Source of the DNA: Marinobacter maritimus
GTDB taxonomy: Bacteria > Pseudomonadota > Gammaproteobacteria > Pseudomonadales > Oleiphilaceae
Length of the DNA stretch: 64,000 nucleotides
Assembly: GCF_007671675.1 (NCBI RefSeq)
Contig: NZ_VCGW01000002.1
Location: 310,001-374,000 of the forward strand
Direction of reading: 5' to 3'
The translations under genes were made by a program, and so were the position numbers. Of this stretch, positions 33,739-44,484 are shown one piece after another. Below the pieces are notes generated by a model. It searched no databases, was not told the DNA's origin, and saw nothing but the letters and a program-made list of their open reading frames with translations. Every line of letters begins with the position of its first letter. Position 1 is the first letter of the stretch.

Positions 33739-34177
33739 AAAGTGCTTTTGCCATATCGCTGGTCAGATACTCTATCTCGACCCTGCGGTTGGCGGCTCGA
33801 TCGTCTGGATTTGTGAAAGGGCGGGCAGAGCCCCAGCTGGCAACCAGAATTCGCGATTCGGCGATCCCCTCTTTAATCAGAAATCTGGCGACAGCGTTGG
33901 TCCGAAGCCTCGACAAAAAGCGGTTATAGTCCTCGGCGCCAAAATTATCAGAGTGGCCCTGAATCCGGACGCTGACGGTCGGGTGCTGTCTGAGGTAGAC
34001 AGCGTGTTGCAGAATGATTGCTTTGTCTGAACTGTCCAGTGCGTGCTTGTTGAAACCGTAATGAAACCTCATCCGGTGTGGGGGGCGGGCTTCAGCCGTC
34101 AGGGCGGCTGCATTAAAGCCGGATGCCACAACAGCTTTGGCGATCAACTCCGGGTTGTCCAATACGAGTACGGTCAT
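33737..34177 (-). CDS. OmpA C-terminal-domain protein without a visible signal peptide
   Basis: The 146-residue protein contains an OmpA/MotB-type peptidoglycan-binding domain over most of its length: FHYGFNKHALDSSDK, then a VRIQGHSDNFGAEDYN segment and NRRVEIEYL near the end. The start at 34177 is supported by AAGGA 9 bases upstream. Neither this start nor the longer frame to 34294 gives a signal peptide, lipobox or membrane helix, which is odd for a domain that normally works in the periplasm. It could use another export route, act in the cytoplasm or be a decayed gene. Confidence 0.75.
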   Translation of the reverse strand: MTVLVLDNPELIAKAVVASGFNAAALTAEARPPHRMRFHYGFNKHALDSSDKAIILQHAVYLRQHPTVSVRIQGHSDNFGAEDYNRFLSRLRTNAVARFLIKEGIAESRILVASWGSARPFTNPDDRAANRRVEIEYLTSDMAKAL

Positions 34178-34370
34178 CTGCAATATCCTTGTTCCAGGTC
34201 TCTGGTTTTTCTTGTTATTCCTGCCCACTATTGGCCGAGACAGAAATAACGGCAATTGGCGGATGGTCGACATGACATCCACGCTGAAAATCATTTAAGC
34301 GCGAAAATAAGACACTGGTATGATAGAAAACAGTTTTTCAGGGACAGATTATGATGAATTGTGACCGCCC

Positions 34371-35819
34371 ATGCTGATTATTCCTGCCGAGAATGCTGTT
34401 AACTGGAAGCGCCCGCCCTGGGTAACCCTCGGGTTGATGTTCACCTGCCTTCTGGTTTTCCTGTTTTACCAGGGTGGAGACAGCCGAAAACTTGAACAGG
34501 CGGTTGATACTTACGTGGATTTCGGCTTGCCGCTTTTGGAAGGTCCTGCCTATGAGGACTACCTGCAACGGAAAATCCGGTTCGAAGGCGAAGATGAGCT
34601 GGTTTTCGAGTTGCAGAGATTTCAGAAACTGAGAGCTGAAGACGAAGACTTCTGGCTGGCGGTCAGCCTGCTTATGGATCGTGAGTTCTACCAGTACTTG
34701 CTGCAGAATCGCGACGTGATCTGGGCCCCGGCTGATCGGGTGCGTTGGCTGGAACAACGCACCCTCATTGAAGAAACCTACATCCAGCGCTTGAGCGCCC
34801 AGCAGCTTGGCCTGATCCCCGCACAACTGTCTTTGTACACCCTGGTTACCTACCAGTTCCTTCACGGCGGCTGGGGACACATTATTGGTAACCTGGTCTT
34901 TCTGTTCCTGCTTGGCTTTACCGTTGAAAAAGCGCTTGGCCCGGGTCGTTTCCTGCTTGCCTATCTGGTGTGCGGCGCCTTGTCTGGCGTGGTTTTCACC
35001 GTTTTCTCGCTCGGCAGTCATATTCCGCTTGTGGGCGCGTCTGGCTCAATATCCGGGCTCATGGGCATGTACGTAGCCATCTATGGTTTGCAGAGAATCC
35101 GCTTCTTCTATTTTCTTGGCGTGTATTTCAACTACTTCCGAGCGCCCGCGCTGGCCATACTCCCAGTGTGGCTGGGCAAGGAAATCTACGATTACTGGTT
35201 TGCCGGTGCGACCGGCGTTGCCTACATGGCCCACGCTGGTGGCCTGCTGGCGGGCGCTGGGCTGGTATGGCTGCTGGGCAAAAGCTGGCTGCAGGTGCGC
35301 GAGGAATTTTTTGAGCCGGAAGAAGACGAGCAGGACGATCGCTTTACGACAAGCTACGCGCAAGCCATGGCAAGTCTGGGGCGCATGGATTTTGATCTGG
35401 CCCGGCGTCAGTTCGAGGCGTTGCGTGAACACTATCCGGACAGGCCGATTTTGCTAGAGCACCTGTATAACCTCGCCAAATTGCGCCCGGACTTACCCGA
35501 GTACCTGTCCCTTACCCGCGAGCTGATGAACGGCAACCTGAGCCGCCGGCAGCCGGAACAAATGATTGCGGTCTGGCAGGAATACCTGAGCAAAGGGGAA
35601 AGTTACCACCCGCTTGCCGCAGAGGATCACAACCGGGTGTTGTTCGCCAGCCTCAAGCAACATGATCTGAAAGCTGCAGAAAAGGCGTTTGAGCGCCTGC
35701 GTAGTGCTGATGATCTGTTGCTGACCAATGAGGCTTGCCGGTTACTCGCAGAAGAGTTCGAGAAATTGCAGATGGAGCCCAAGGCTCGCCATTATCGGCA
35801 GTTGCTTCAGGCGAATTGA
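34371..35819 (+). CDS. rhomboid family intramembrane serine protease with C-terminal helical-repeat domain
   Basis: The 482-residue protein starts with a membrane helix (VTLGLMFTCLLVFLFY), then a soluble insertion of about 120 residues, then the rhomboid core. The catalytic dyad is visible as Ser224 in VGASGSISG and His288 in YMAHAGG; FLHGGWGHIIGNLVFLF is the conserved early loop. After the last helix, roughly 170 residues form a charged helical, TPR-like cytoplasmic tail. The substrate is unknown. Both additions to the core are larger than in minimal GlpG-type rhomboids. Confidence 0.9.
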   Translation: MLIIPAENAVNWKRPPWVTLGLMFTCLLVFLFYQGGDSRKLEQAVDTYVDFGLPLLEGPAYEDYLQRKIRFEGEDELVFELQRFQKLRAEDEDFWLAVSLLMDREFYQYLLQNRDVIWAPADRVRWLEQRTLIEETYIQRLSAQQLGLIPAQLSLYTLVTYQFLHGGWGHIIGNLVFLFLLGFTVEKALGPGRFLLAYLVCGALSGVVFTVFSLGSHIPLVGASGSISGLMGMYVAIYGLQRIRFFYFLGVYFNYFRAPALAILPVWLGKEIYDYWFAGATGVAYMAHAGGLLAGAGLVWLLGKSWLQVREEFFEPEEDEQDDRFTTSYAQAMASLGRMDFDLARRQFEALREHYPDRPILLEHLYNLAKLRPDLPEYLSLTRELMNGNLSRRQPEQMIAVWQEYLSKGESYHPLAAEDHNRVLFASLKQHDLKAAEKAFERLRSADDLLLTNEACRLLAEEFEKLQMEPKARHYRQLLQAN

Positions 35820-35829
35820 CGCAGCCGGG

Positions 35830-36022
35830 GGCCTGTGAGGGCGGAGCTCCCCAAAACCGTGCGGAGCCATGGGAGAAGAGCGCAAAGCTCTTCTCGGGCT
35901 GGCCAGGGATGGCCTGCCCAGGACTCTCGCTGCGACGCAGGAGCATGAAGCAGCGAGAGGCGGAGCCGAGCATACGTGGACGTATTCACAGCGTGTTTTG
36001 GGGAGCTCCGCTCTCACAGGCC
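35830..36022 (+). repeat. structured repeat copy C, with expanded nested hairpins
   Basis: Arms of 28 nt (35830-35857 and 35995-36022) are complementary with one G.T wobble. The core starts and ends like copies A, B and D, but about 90 nt are inserted in the first mini-hairpin. The insert holds three further hairpins: GAGAAGAGC / GCTCTTCTC (35873-35895), a GGGCTGGCCA / TGGCCTGCCC stem with one T.T mismatch, and CTCTCGCTGC / GCAGCGAGAG. The second mini-hairpin is ATACGT GG ACGTAT, a compensatory variant. It lies between the convergent rhomboid and zinc-finger genes. Confidence 0.92.
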
Positions 36023-36030
36023 TTTCTCCC

Positions 36031-37485
36031 TCAGTCCTGAATCACAAACGAAGCCCGGGGGCCTTTGAGAAGCTCCCGCTTCTCAGCCTGCTCCAGAAAA
36101 ACCGGAATTTGTTCGTGCAGTGGGTGCTTTTCACAGCGCTTCTGGATAAACGTCAGGAAAGCCGTCGCCTTTTCCCACTGGTTCAGGCCGTTAGCCAGGC
36201 TTTGCGCAATCAGCAGGTAGGCTGGGGCCAGTTCATCGCTGTCCGGGAAGCGTTTATGGAAGTCCTGCAGCAGCCGTACGGCCGGTTTGTATTGCCCGCG
36301 CTGATACAGGCAGCGGGCGCAGCGCACGGCCAGCTCCGGATCATCCAGTTTGAAACCCGGTTCCGCCGTTTCAAGCCTGCCGAGCAACGAAGCTATGCCT
36401 TCGCCGTCGTTCCGGTCGGCCAACCAGCCCAGAATTCGTGGGTGGTACTGGTAAAGTTCAGTCGTATCGTTACGGGCAATCAGGAGCTGGTAGAGCTGCC
36501 CGATACGCAGTGCATCGTCCCGGTTGCGCTTCAGTGCTTCCGTCAGCATGCCCTGAACCCGGTCGTAATTGCCGTCTTTCAGGTTCATATCAAGGTCTGC
36601 ATCAAAGCGGGTACTGCGATCCCTCTGGCCCATATCCACATTCGCAGTCTCCCCCTGAATATCCGAGGCGAATCCCAGCTCCTCCTGATACTGAAATAAC
36701 AGGTAGCCCAGCATGTTGAACAGAATCAGAGTGAAGGTACTGTTCAGAAAGCCGGATAAAGGTTGTGAAAACCAGAAGGGAAAGTGGTTGTGAGCAAAAT
36801 CCTGGGCCACGCCGGAGGCCAGGGTGAGCAGAATCAGATAGCCGTAAAGGAGAAAGTAGGGGGTGCCGATGCGGGAAATCAGTACCGCCAGATTCATCGG
36901 ATTTACCGCGGCCCCCACGGATCGCTCCATGGCTAGCACCATAATGCTGGCCGGCAGTGCCAGCACCACAAAAGCCAGCGCCAGAAGCATGAGCAACGGG
37001 CCGCCCAGCATCGCGGCGGCGCCGACCAGCCCGCCCATCAAAATAAACACCAGCAGTTGAAGAATAACGATGTTAAACCCGCTGCCAGTAAAGGCGACAG
37101 ACACTGAAGGCGGCTTCAGGTGACCTTCGGCTGTGTGGTTGATGACCGCATAGGTGTATTTGAACAGCGCCAGAGCCAGCACCAACCAGATCAGGATCCC
37201 GATCAGGTTGGCGGGCGCAACCAGGGGCACCAGCGTACAGATTGCGATGACGATCAGTGGATCAGAGTGGAACGGGTAACGAAAAAAAGAGCCGATCCGG
37301 TTCCAGAAAGGTGTTACTTCCGTCGCAGCTCCCAGATACCGCATGGCTTTGCTGCAGCTTGGACACAATGCCTTGCGTTGACGAATGTCGGCATCAGGCA
37401 TACAGCTGCTGCAGAAATGAATCTGGCATTCGCCGCAGTGCCATTTGGCAGGGTCACCTGGGTGGTAGTGGCAATCGTGTTTCAC
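36031..37485 (-). CDS. membrane protein with N-terminal zinc finger and C-terminal TPR-like region
   Basis: The 484-residue protein begins with a B-box-like zinc-binding cluster: CHYHPGDPAKWHCGECQIHFC-type spacing in residues 5-25, then CSSC and CPSC. About five to six transmembrane helices follow (roughly residues 75-270), and then a soluble helical TPR-like tail. Such proteins occur in marine gammaproteobacteria but no function is assigned. A GTG at 37485 is the only sensible start. It ends 9 bases from repeat copy C. The mixture of zinc finger, membrane domain and repeats suggests an assembly or scaffold role, which is an inference. Confidence 0.7.
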   Translation of the reverse strand: MKHDCHYHPGDPAKWHCGECQIHFCSSCMPDADIRQRKALCPSCSKAMRYLGAATEVTPFWNRIGSFFRYPFHSDPLIVIAICTLVPLVAPANLIGILIWLVLALALFKYTYAVINHTAEGHLKPPSVSVAFTGSGFNIVILQLLVFILMGGLVGAAAMLGGPLLMLLALAFVVLALPASIMVLAMERSVGAAVNPMNLAVLISRIGTPYFLLYGYLILLTLASGVAQDFAHNHFPFWFSQPLSGFLNSTFTLILFNMLGYLLFQYQEELGFASDIQGETANVDMGQRDRSTRFDADLDMNLKDGNYDRVQGMLTEALKRNRDDALRIGQLYQLLIARNDTTELYQYHPRILGWLADRNDGEGIASLLGRLETAEPGFKLDDPELAVRCARCLYQRGQYKPAVRLLQDFHKRFPDSDELAPAYLLIAQSLANGLNQWEKATAFLTFIQKRCEKHPLHEQIPVFLEQAEKRELLKGPRASFVIQD

Positions 37486-37777
37486 GTTAGGTGCTTGTCC
37501 TGATCCATCAGAGAAGGGAGTGATAATGATGCCAGATGTCCGGGTGGATCACAGCCTCTTCTGTCATAGCAGTCTGCAGCCCGTCTTAATGGAGCTGCGG
37601 CCTTGTATTCAGCGCGCGAATTCCGGACATTCACAGGATCATGGTTGAACTCTGGCCAAACGGTGCAATAGTTATACAGGACTTCACATTCCCTGGCTTT
37701 TACGCCAGCCTGCTTGTTTGGGTTCGAAGCAGAAGTTGTAAAAGTGCTCGGATTATGACGAATAACGGAGGCACAAT

Positions 37778-40546
<2,769 letters not shown>

Positions 40547-40569
40547 GCCAACTGCTTTTCTGATTCACC

Positions 40570-40604
40570 AAAAACGGCAGCCCCTGAAGGGTTGCCGTTT
40601 TTTA
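40570..40604 (+). terminator. acnA: rho-independent terminator after acnA
   Basis: Stem AAAACGGCAGCCC / GGGTTGCCGTTTT has one G.T pair and a 5-nt loop and is followed by TTTTTT. Its A-run also allows termination of the minus-strand histidine kinase gene ending at 40602. Confidence 0.9.
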
Positions 40605-42599
40605 TGGCCTATCGCTGTGTGCGACCGGCAAGCGTATCCAGAAAGTGGCGCCCTGACCGGGCAAAGACTCGAAACCCACTTCGCCCCCCATCGCCGTAAT
40701 CAGTTCTCGCGTTATGGCGAGCCCAAGACCGGTTCCACCCCGGCTGCGGGTGTCAGAACTGTCTGCCTGGGCAAAACGTTGGAAGATCTGATCCCGAAAG
40801 GCGGTCGGAACCCCTTGTCCGTTGTCTTCCACGCCAATAAGAACCGTCGGTTTTCCTTCTGATAACTCATGGCAGGCAGACAAGTAGACACGCCCGTTGT
40901 CCGGCGAGAACTTTATAGCATTGGAGATCAGGTTGTTTAGCGCCTGTAATAGCCGTTGGCCGTCAACAAATACATCGCTTCCGGGAATGTCGGACACTGG
41001 ATCGATGGTGATTTTACGTTGCGCGCCGTAAGACTGATTTGTTGCGACCGCCTGTTCAAGCAGCGGCTGCAGAGGCTGTCGTTCCAGCTTGATGTCCAGC
41101 ATGCCTTCTACCAGCTTTTCCATGTCCAGCAGATCATTGATCAACCTGGTCAATTGTTGGGCATTGCGTTTGGCGATTGCCATCATATCCCGAGCTTTTT
41201 CCGGAAGATTCCCGGCGGCGCCGCTGGCGAGCAGACCGATGGCGCCCGTAATGGATGTTAGTGGTGTACGCAGCTCATGACTGATGGTCGAGACGAACTG
41301 GTTTTTCATACGTTCGATCTTTTTGCGTTCGGAAATATCCTCCATCAGCACCCAGAGCAATTTGCGCTCTGATGAGTCACGTATCAGCATACTGTGCAGA
41401 ATAACGGGGTAGGTGATTCCCTCGCGATTGATCACGTTCTGCTCTATGGGGCCAAAATATCCCGTCGTCCTTAGCTGGTTCAGAGCGTCGGCGCGCCGTG
41501 TTACATGGTCAGGAGTAAGCAGTTTGCGGTAGTCCAGCTTCAGGAATTCGTCCTTGCTGTAACCGGTCGATGCGAGCATGGCCGCATTCACATCGATGAT
41601 TTCTGACGTCAGATAGTCCGAAAGAAGAATACCATTGGGCGCCAATTCAAACAGGCGACGAAGCTGCAGCTCACTTTCCTTCAGGCTGAGCATTACGCTT
41701 TTTTTGTCATCGATATCTTCAAGATACCCGTGCCAGATTATGCTGCCATCAGAGAGTTTTTGTGGTGTGGAATGGCCCTCAATCCAGCGCCACCTGCCCT
41801 CTTTCCCTCGGACCCGGAACTGGATCGACCAGGTGCTCAGCTGACGTGCAGACTCATTAACCGAAGCTTCTACGGCGGGCAGATCATCGGGGTTGATAAT
41901 CTTGAACAACTCTACCGCATTGTCCCGGGCTTGCTTGCGGGTCACGCCAAGCGTTCGCTCAATCCCCACGCTGCTGAAAGGAAAGCTCATATGCCCATCA
42001 GGATAGCGGCGGAACTGATAAAGGCCTCCGGGTACCATATCCGCTAGCTGTTTCAGCATGACCAGGGATTCATTCTGTTGTTGCAGTTCCTGCTCGCGGT
42101 AGTGAATGGCCAGTTCACGGGCGCTGATCTGTTCTTCGGCACAGTCAGCCAGATCCCGCAGAGACTGTCTGTCTTCCTCGCTCAGCGTGTGTGGTTTGCG
42201 GTCAATAACGCATAAAGTGCCGAGCGCCTGGCCGTCTGCGCTGTGCAGAGGTGTGCCCGCATAAAACCGGATGTTTGGGGTGCCGGTCACCAGTGGGTTA
42301 TCGCAAAAACGCTCATCTTCCCATGTGTCTTCGATCACCAGCGGTTGCCTGTCGAGAATGGCGTGGCCGCAGAAAGAAATGCTCCTCGGGGTTTCGCTGA
42401 CATCCAGCCCGACACAGGATTTAAACCATTGTCGGTCTCGGTCTATCAATGAAATGAGGGCGATGGGCACATTCAGCAGTCGTGCTGCCATTCGCGTCAG
42501 CCGATCGAAGCGCGCTTCCGGAGGAGTGTCGAGAATCCGCAATTGATCCAGTGTTGCTTGCCTTGCGCTTTCATTGGCTGGAAGCTCAGGTGCTCTCAT
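40602..42599 (-). CDS. GAF-PAS-PAS sensor histidine kinase
   Basis: The 665-residue soluble kinase has an N-terminal GAF domain (about 20-165, with FCGHAILDRQPLVIEDTW), two PAS/PAC domains (about 180-300 and 310-430), HisKA (STISHELRTPLTSI) and HATPase (NNLISNAIKFSP, GGTGLGLAI). It has no membrane helix and no receiver domain, so its phosphate must go to a separate protein. Its ATG at 42599 has GAGGAG upstream and overlaps the end of the upstream kinase gene by 14 bases. The facing cyclase/receiver operon is the obvious candidate partner. Confidence 0.92.
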   Translation of the reverse strand: MRAPELPANESARQATLDQLRILDTPPEARFDRLTRMAARLLNVPIALISLIDRDRQWFKSCVGLDVSETPRSISFCGHAILDRQPLVIEDTWEDERFCDNPLVTGTPNIRFYAGTPLHSADGQALGTLCVIDRKPHTLSEEDRQSLRDLADCAEEQISARELAIHYREQELQQQNESLVMLKQLADMVPGGLYQFRRYPDGHMSFPFSSVGIERTLGVTRKQARDNAVELFKIINPDDLPAVEASVNESARQLSTWSIQFRVRGKEGRWRWIEGHSTPQKLSDGSIIWHGYLEDIDDKKSVMLSLKESELQLRRLFELAPNGILLSDYLTSEIIDVNAAMLASTGYSKDEFLKLDYRKLLTPDHVTRRADALNQLRTTGYFGPIEQNVINREGITYPVILHSMLIRDSSERKLLWVLMEDISERKKIERMKNQFVSTISHELRTPLTSITGAIGLLASGAAGNLPEKARDMMAIAKRNAQQLTRLINDLLDMEKLVEGMLDIKLERQPLQPLLEQAVATNQSYGAQRKITIDPVSDIPGSDVFVDGQRLLQALNNLISNAIKFSPDNGRVYLSACHELSEGKPTVLIGVEDNGQGVPTAFRDQIFQRFAQADSSDTRSRGGTGLGLAITRELITAMGGEVGFESLPGQGATFWIRLPVAHSDRP

Positions 42600-44382
42600 G
42601 ATAACGCTCCTCTGGCGAACTGACGCTGTTCATGGGCAGCTCAACCCAAAAATGTGCCCCATTCTTATTGTAGAAGCCGGTACTCCCGTTCAGCAGGTCT
42701 GCAAGCTGGCGGCTGATCGCCAGGCCAAGGCCGGTGCCATTAGTTGCGCGGGTCGTACCTGTTTCTGCTTGGGCAAAACGTTCGAAAATCTGGCTCTGAA
42801 ATCGTTCAGGTACGCCTTTGCCCTGATCGCTGACGGTGATTCGGAGCCGGCTCTGATCGGTTTTTTCAGCATGAAGTGTCACCAGGCCCTGCTTCGGTGA
42901 AAACTTGATGGCATTGCTGACGAAATTGTCCAGGATTTGCCGCAACCTGTGACCGTCAGTCTGCAGAGCTATGGCGGGTGTGTTCAGAGCGGCGAGCCTG
43001 ACGCCGAACTCCTGCGCCATTGTTTCGTTGCCGCTGATCGTATCTGCAAACAGTTTTTGCAGGTTTTCAGGCTGGAAGCTGAGGCGCATTTTGCCGCTGG
43101 ACAGTTTGTTGAAATCAAGCATGTCGCTGATCAGCAGTTGCAAGCGTTCTCCGTTGCGTAAAGCCAGGGTTGTCATCTCCCTGGCGGGCCCAGGGAGTTC
43201 GCCGGTTGTACCGGCCTGGAGCAAACGCAAGGCGCCATTTATGGAGGTCAGCGGTGTCCGCAATTCATGGCTCACGTTGGAAACAAAGTTGTCTTTGAGT
43301 TGGTTGGTGGCATCACGCTCATCCATCAGCTGGTTAAATGCCTGTGCCAGGTCGCGTACCTCAGGAGCACCCTGCTCTTTGAGGCGCCGGGAAGATTCCG
43401 GTGTCCGAATCATGGACCGTATTCGACGGGTCATCTGTGTGAGAGATGCGGTTGTTGAGCGCAATGCCAAGTATGTCAGCAATAATATGCCGACGGTTAA
43501 TCCGATACTGGTCAGACAAAACCGGCTGAAAGCCTGCTCTGCGGGGGCGGTAGCGAGGGACTTGGGAACAGCACGGATAAACAGCCATCCCAGGCGTTGG
43601 AGATGGCTGGTTGCATAGATCAGTGTTTCACCGGTGGTAGCCTTGACCTCGCCAAAACGGATGCCTGAGAGGGCCGCATCAATCAGTAAGTTCTCTCCCG
43701 GCGCTGGAAGGTACTCTATCGTTTTGCCTTCATCCGCGCCCTCTACAAATAGGAAGTTCGCTGTATCTACCACCAGGAAAATAGCGTCTTTACTGGCATC
43801 ACTTCGAATGTGTGCCGGTATCAGAAGCGACTGATCGATTTGCAGGGTACCTGAGAGAAAACCTAGGAGTTCTCCGGTATCTGTCTCTATGGGCGCAATA
43901 AAAACCATCAGCGGCAGGCCCGTTGCCCGGCCTATAATGGGGCGACTGATTACCGGGCGGCGGGTGTTTATGGCCCTTTGCCAGTGAGGCCGGTCGGCAT
44001 AATAGGTTCCTACTCTGCCGGGCACATAAATATTTTCGGCAATCAATATGGCGTTCGGAGACAAAATAGTCAGACTATGGGGAAACAACTCTCTCAGTTT
44101 TTGCTGTTTTTGCAGGAGTTTTGTAAGTTCTTCCGGAGCCAATAACTGGCCCCCGTTTCCCAGCATTGTGGCAAACTGAGCCAAGGCGCTGGTGCGAAGC
44201 TCAAGTTTCTGGCTAACGAGGCTCGAAATATGGGCTGTTTCGTTTACCTGTTGAGCTGCAAGGTTTTTTTCAAAGTCCTCCAGCAAAGCGCCGTAAGCGG
44301 CATAGATTACAGAGCCAACGATTGCCACACTGCCGACGATGATAATCACGGCAAGGCGTGTGCCCAGAGATAAATGGTTCAA
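42586..44382 (-). CDS. membrane sensor histidine kinase with periplasmic sensor domain
   Basis: The 598-residue kinase has a first transmembrane helix (LAVIIIVGSVAIVGSVIYAA), a periplasmic dCache-like domain (about 40-285), a second helix (FCLTSIGLTVGILLLTYLAL), HAMP, HisKA (SNVSHELRTPLTSI) and HATPase (DNFVSNAIKFSP, GTGLGLAI). The start is set at a TTG at 44382 with AGGAG 6 bases upstream. The only ATG in frame lies 270 bases earlier, inside the divergent gene. It has no receiver domain and is coupled to the second kinase downstream. Confidence 0.88.
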   Translation of the reverse strand: MNHLSLGTRLAVIIIVGSVAIVGSVIYAAYGALLEDFEKNLAAQQVNETAHISSLVSQKLELRTSALAQFATMLGNGGQLLAPEELTKLLQKQQKLRELFPHSLTILSPNAILIAENIYVPGRVGTYYADRPHWQRAINTRRPVISRPIIGRATGLPLMVFIAPIETDTGELLGFLSGTLQIDQSLLIPAHIRSDASKDAIFLVVDTANFLFVEGADEGKTIEYLPAPGENLLIDAALSGIRFGEVKATTGETLIYATSHLQRLGWLFIRAVPKSLATAPAEQAFSRFCLTSIGLTVGILLLTYLALRSTTASLTQMTRRIRSMIRTPESSRRLKEQGAPEVRDLAQAFNQLMDERDATNQLKDNFVSNVSHELRTPLTSINGALRLLQAGTTGELPGPAREMTTLALRNGERLQLLISDMLDFNKLSSGKMRLSFQPENLQKLFADTISGNETMAQEFGVRLAALNTPAIALQTDGHRLRQILDNFVSNAIKFSPKQGLVTLHAEKTDQSRLRITVSDQGKGVPERFQSQIFERFAQAETGTTRATNGTGLGLAISRQLADLLNGSTGFYNKNGAHFWVELPMNSVSSPEERYHEST

Positions 44383-44402
44383 AACATGCTCCTGTCTGGA
44401 TA

Positions 44403-44414
44403 TTTTCCGGAAAA
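44403..44414. promoter_or_regulatory. 12-bp palindrome between divergent signalling operons
   Basis: TTTTCCGGAAAA is a perfect palindrome centred in the 102-base gap between the membrane kinase and the HPt-GGDEF gene. It could be an operator for both, but no known regulator is inferred from it. Confidence 0.3.
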
Positions 44415-44484
44415 CTTGCTTTGATTGAACAGTAATTGAATCGGAATTCACAGCGCTTGCACGCTCCAATCGCCAAGAGTCTTT

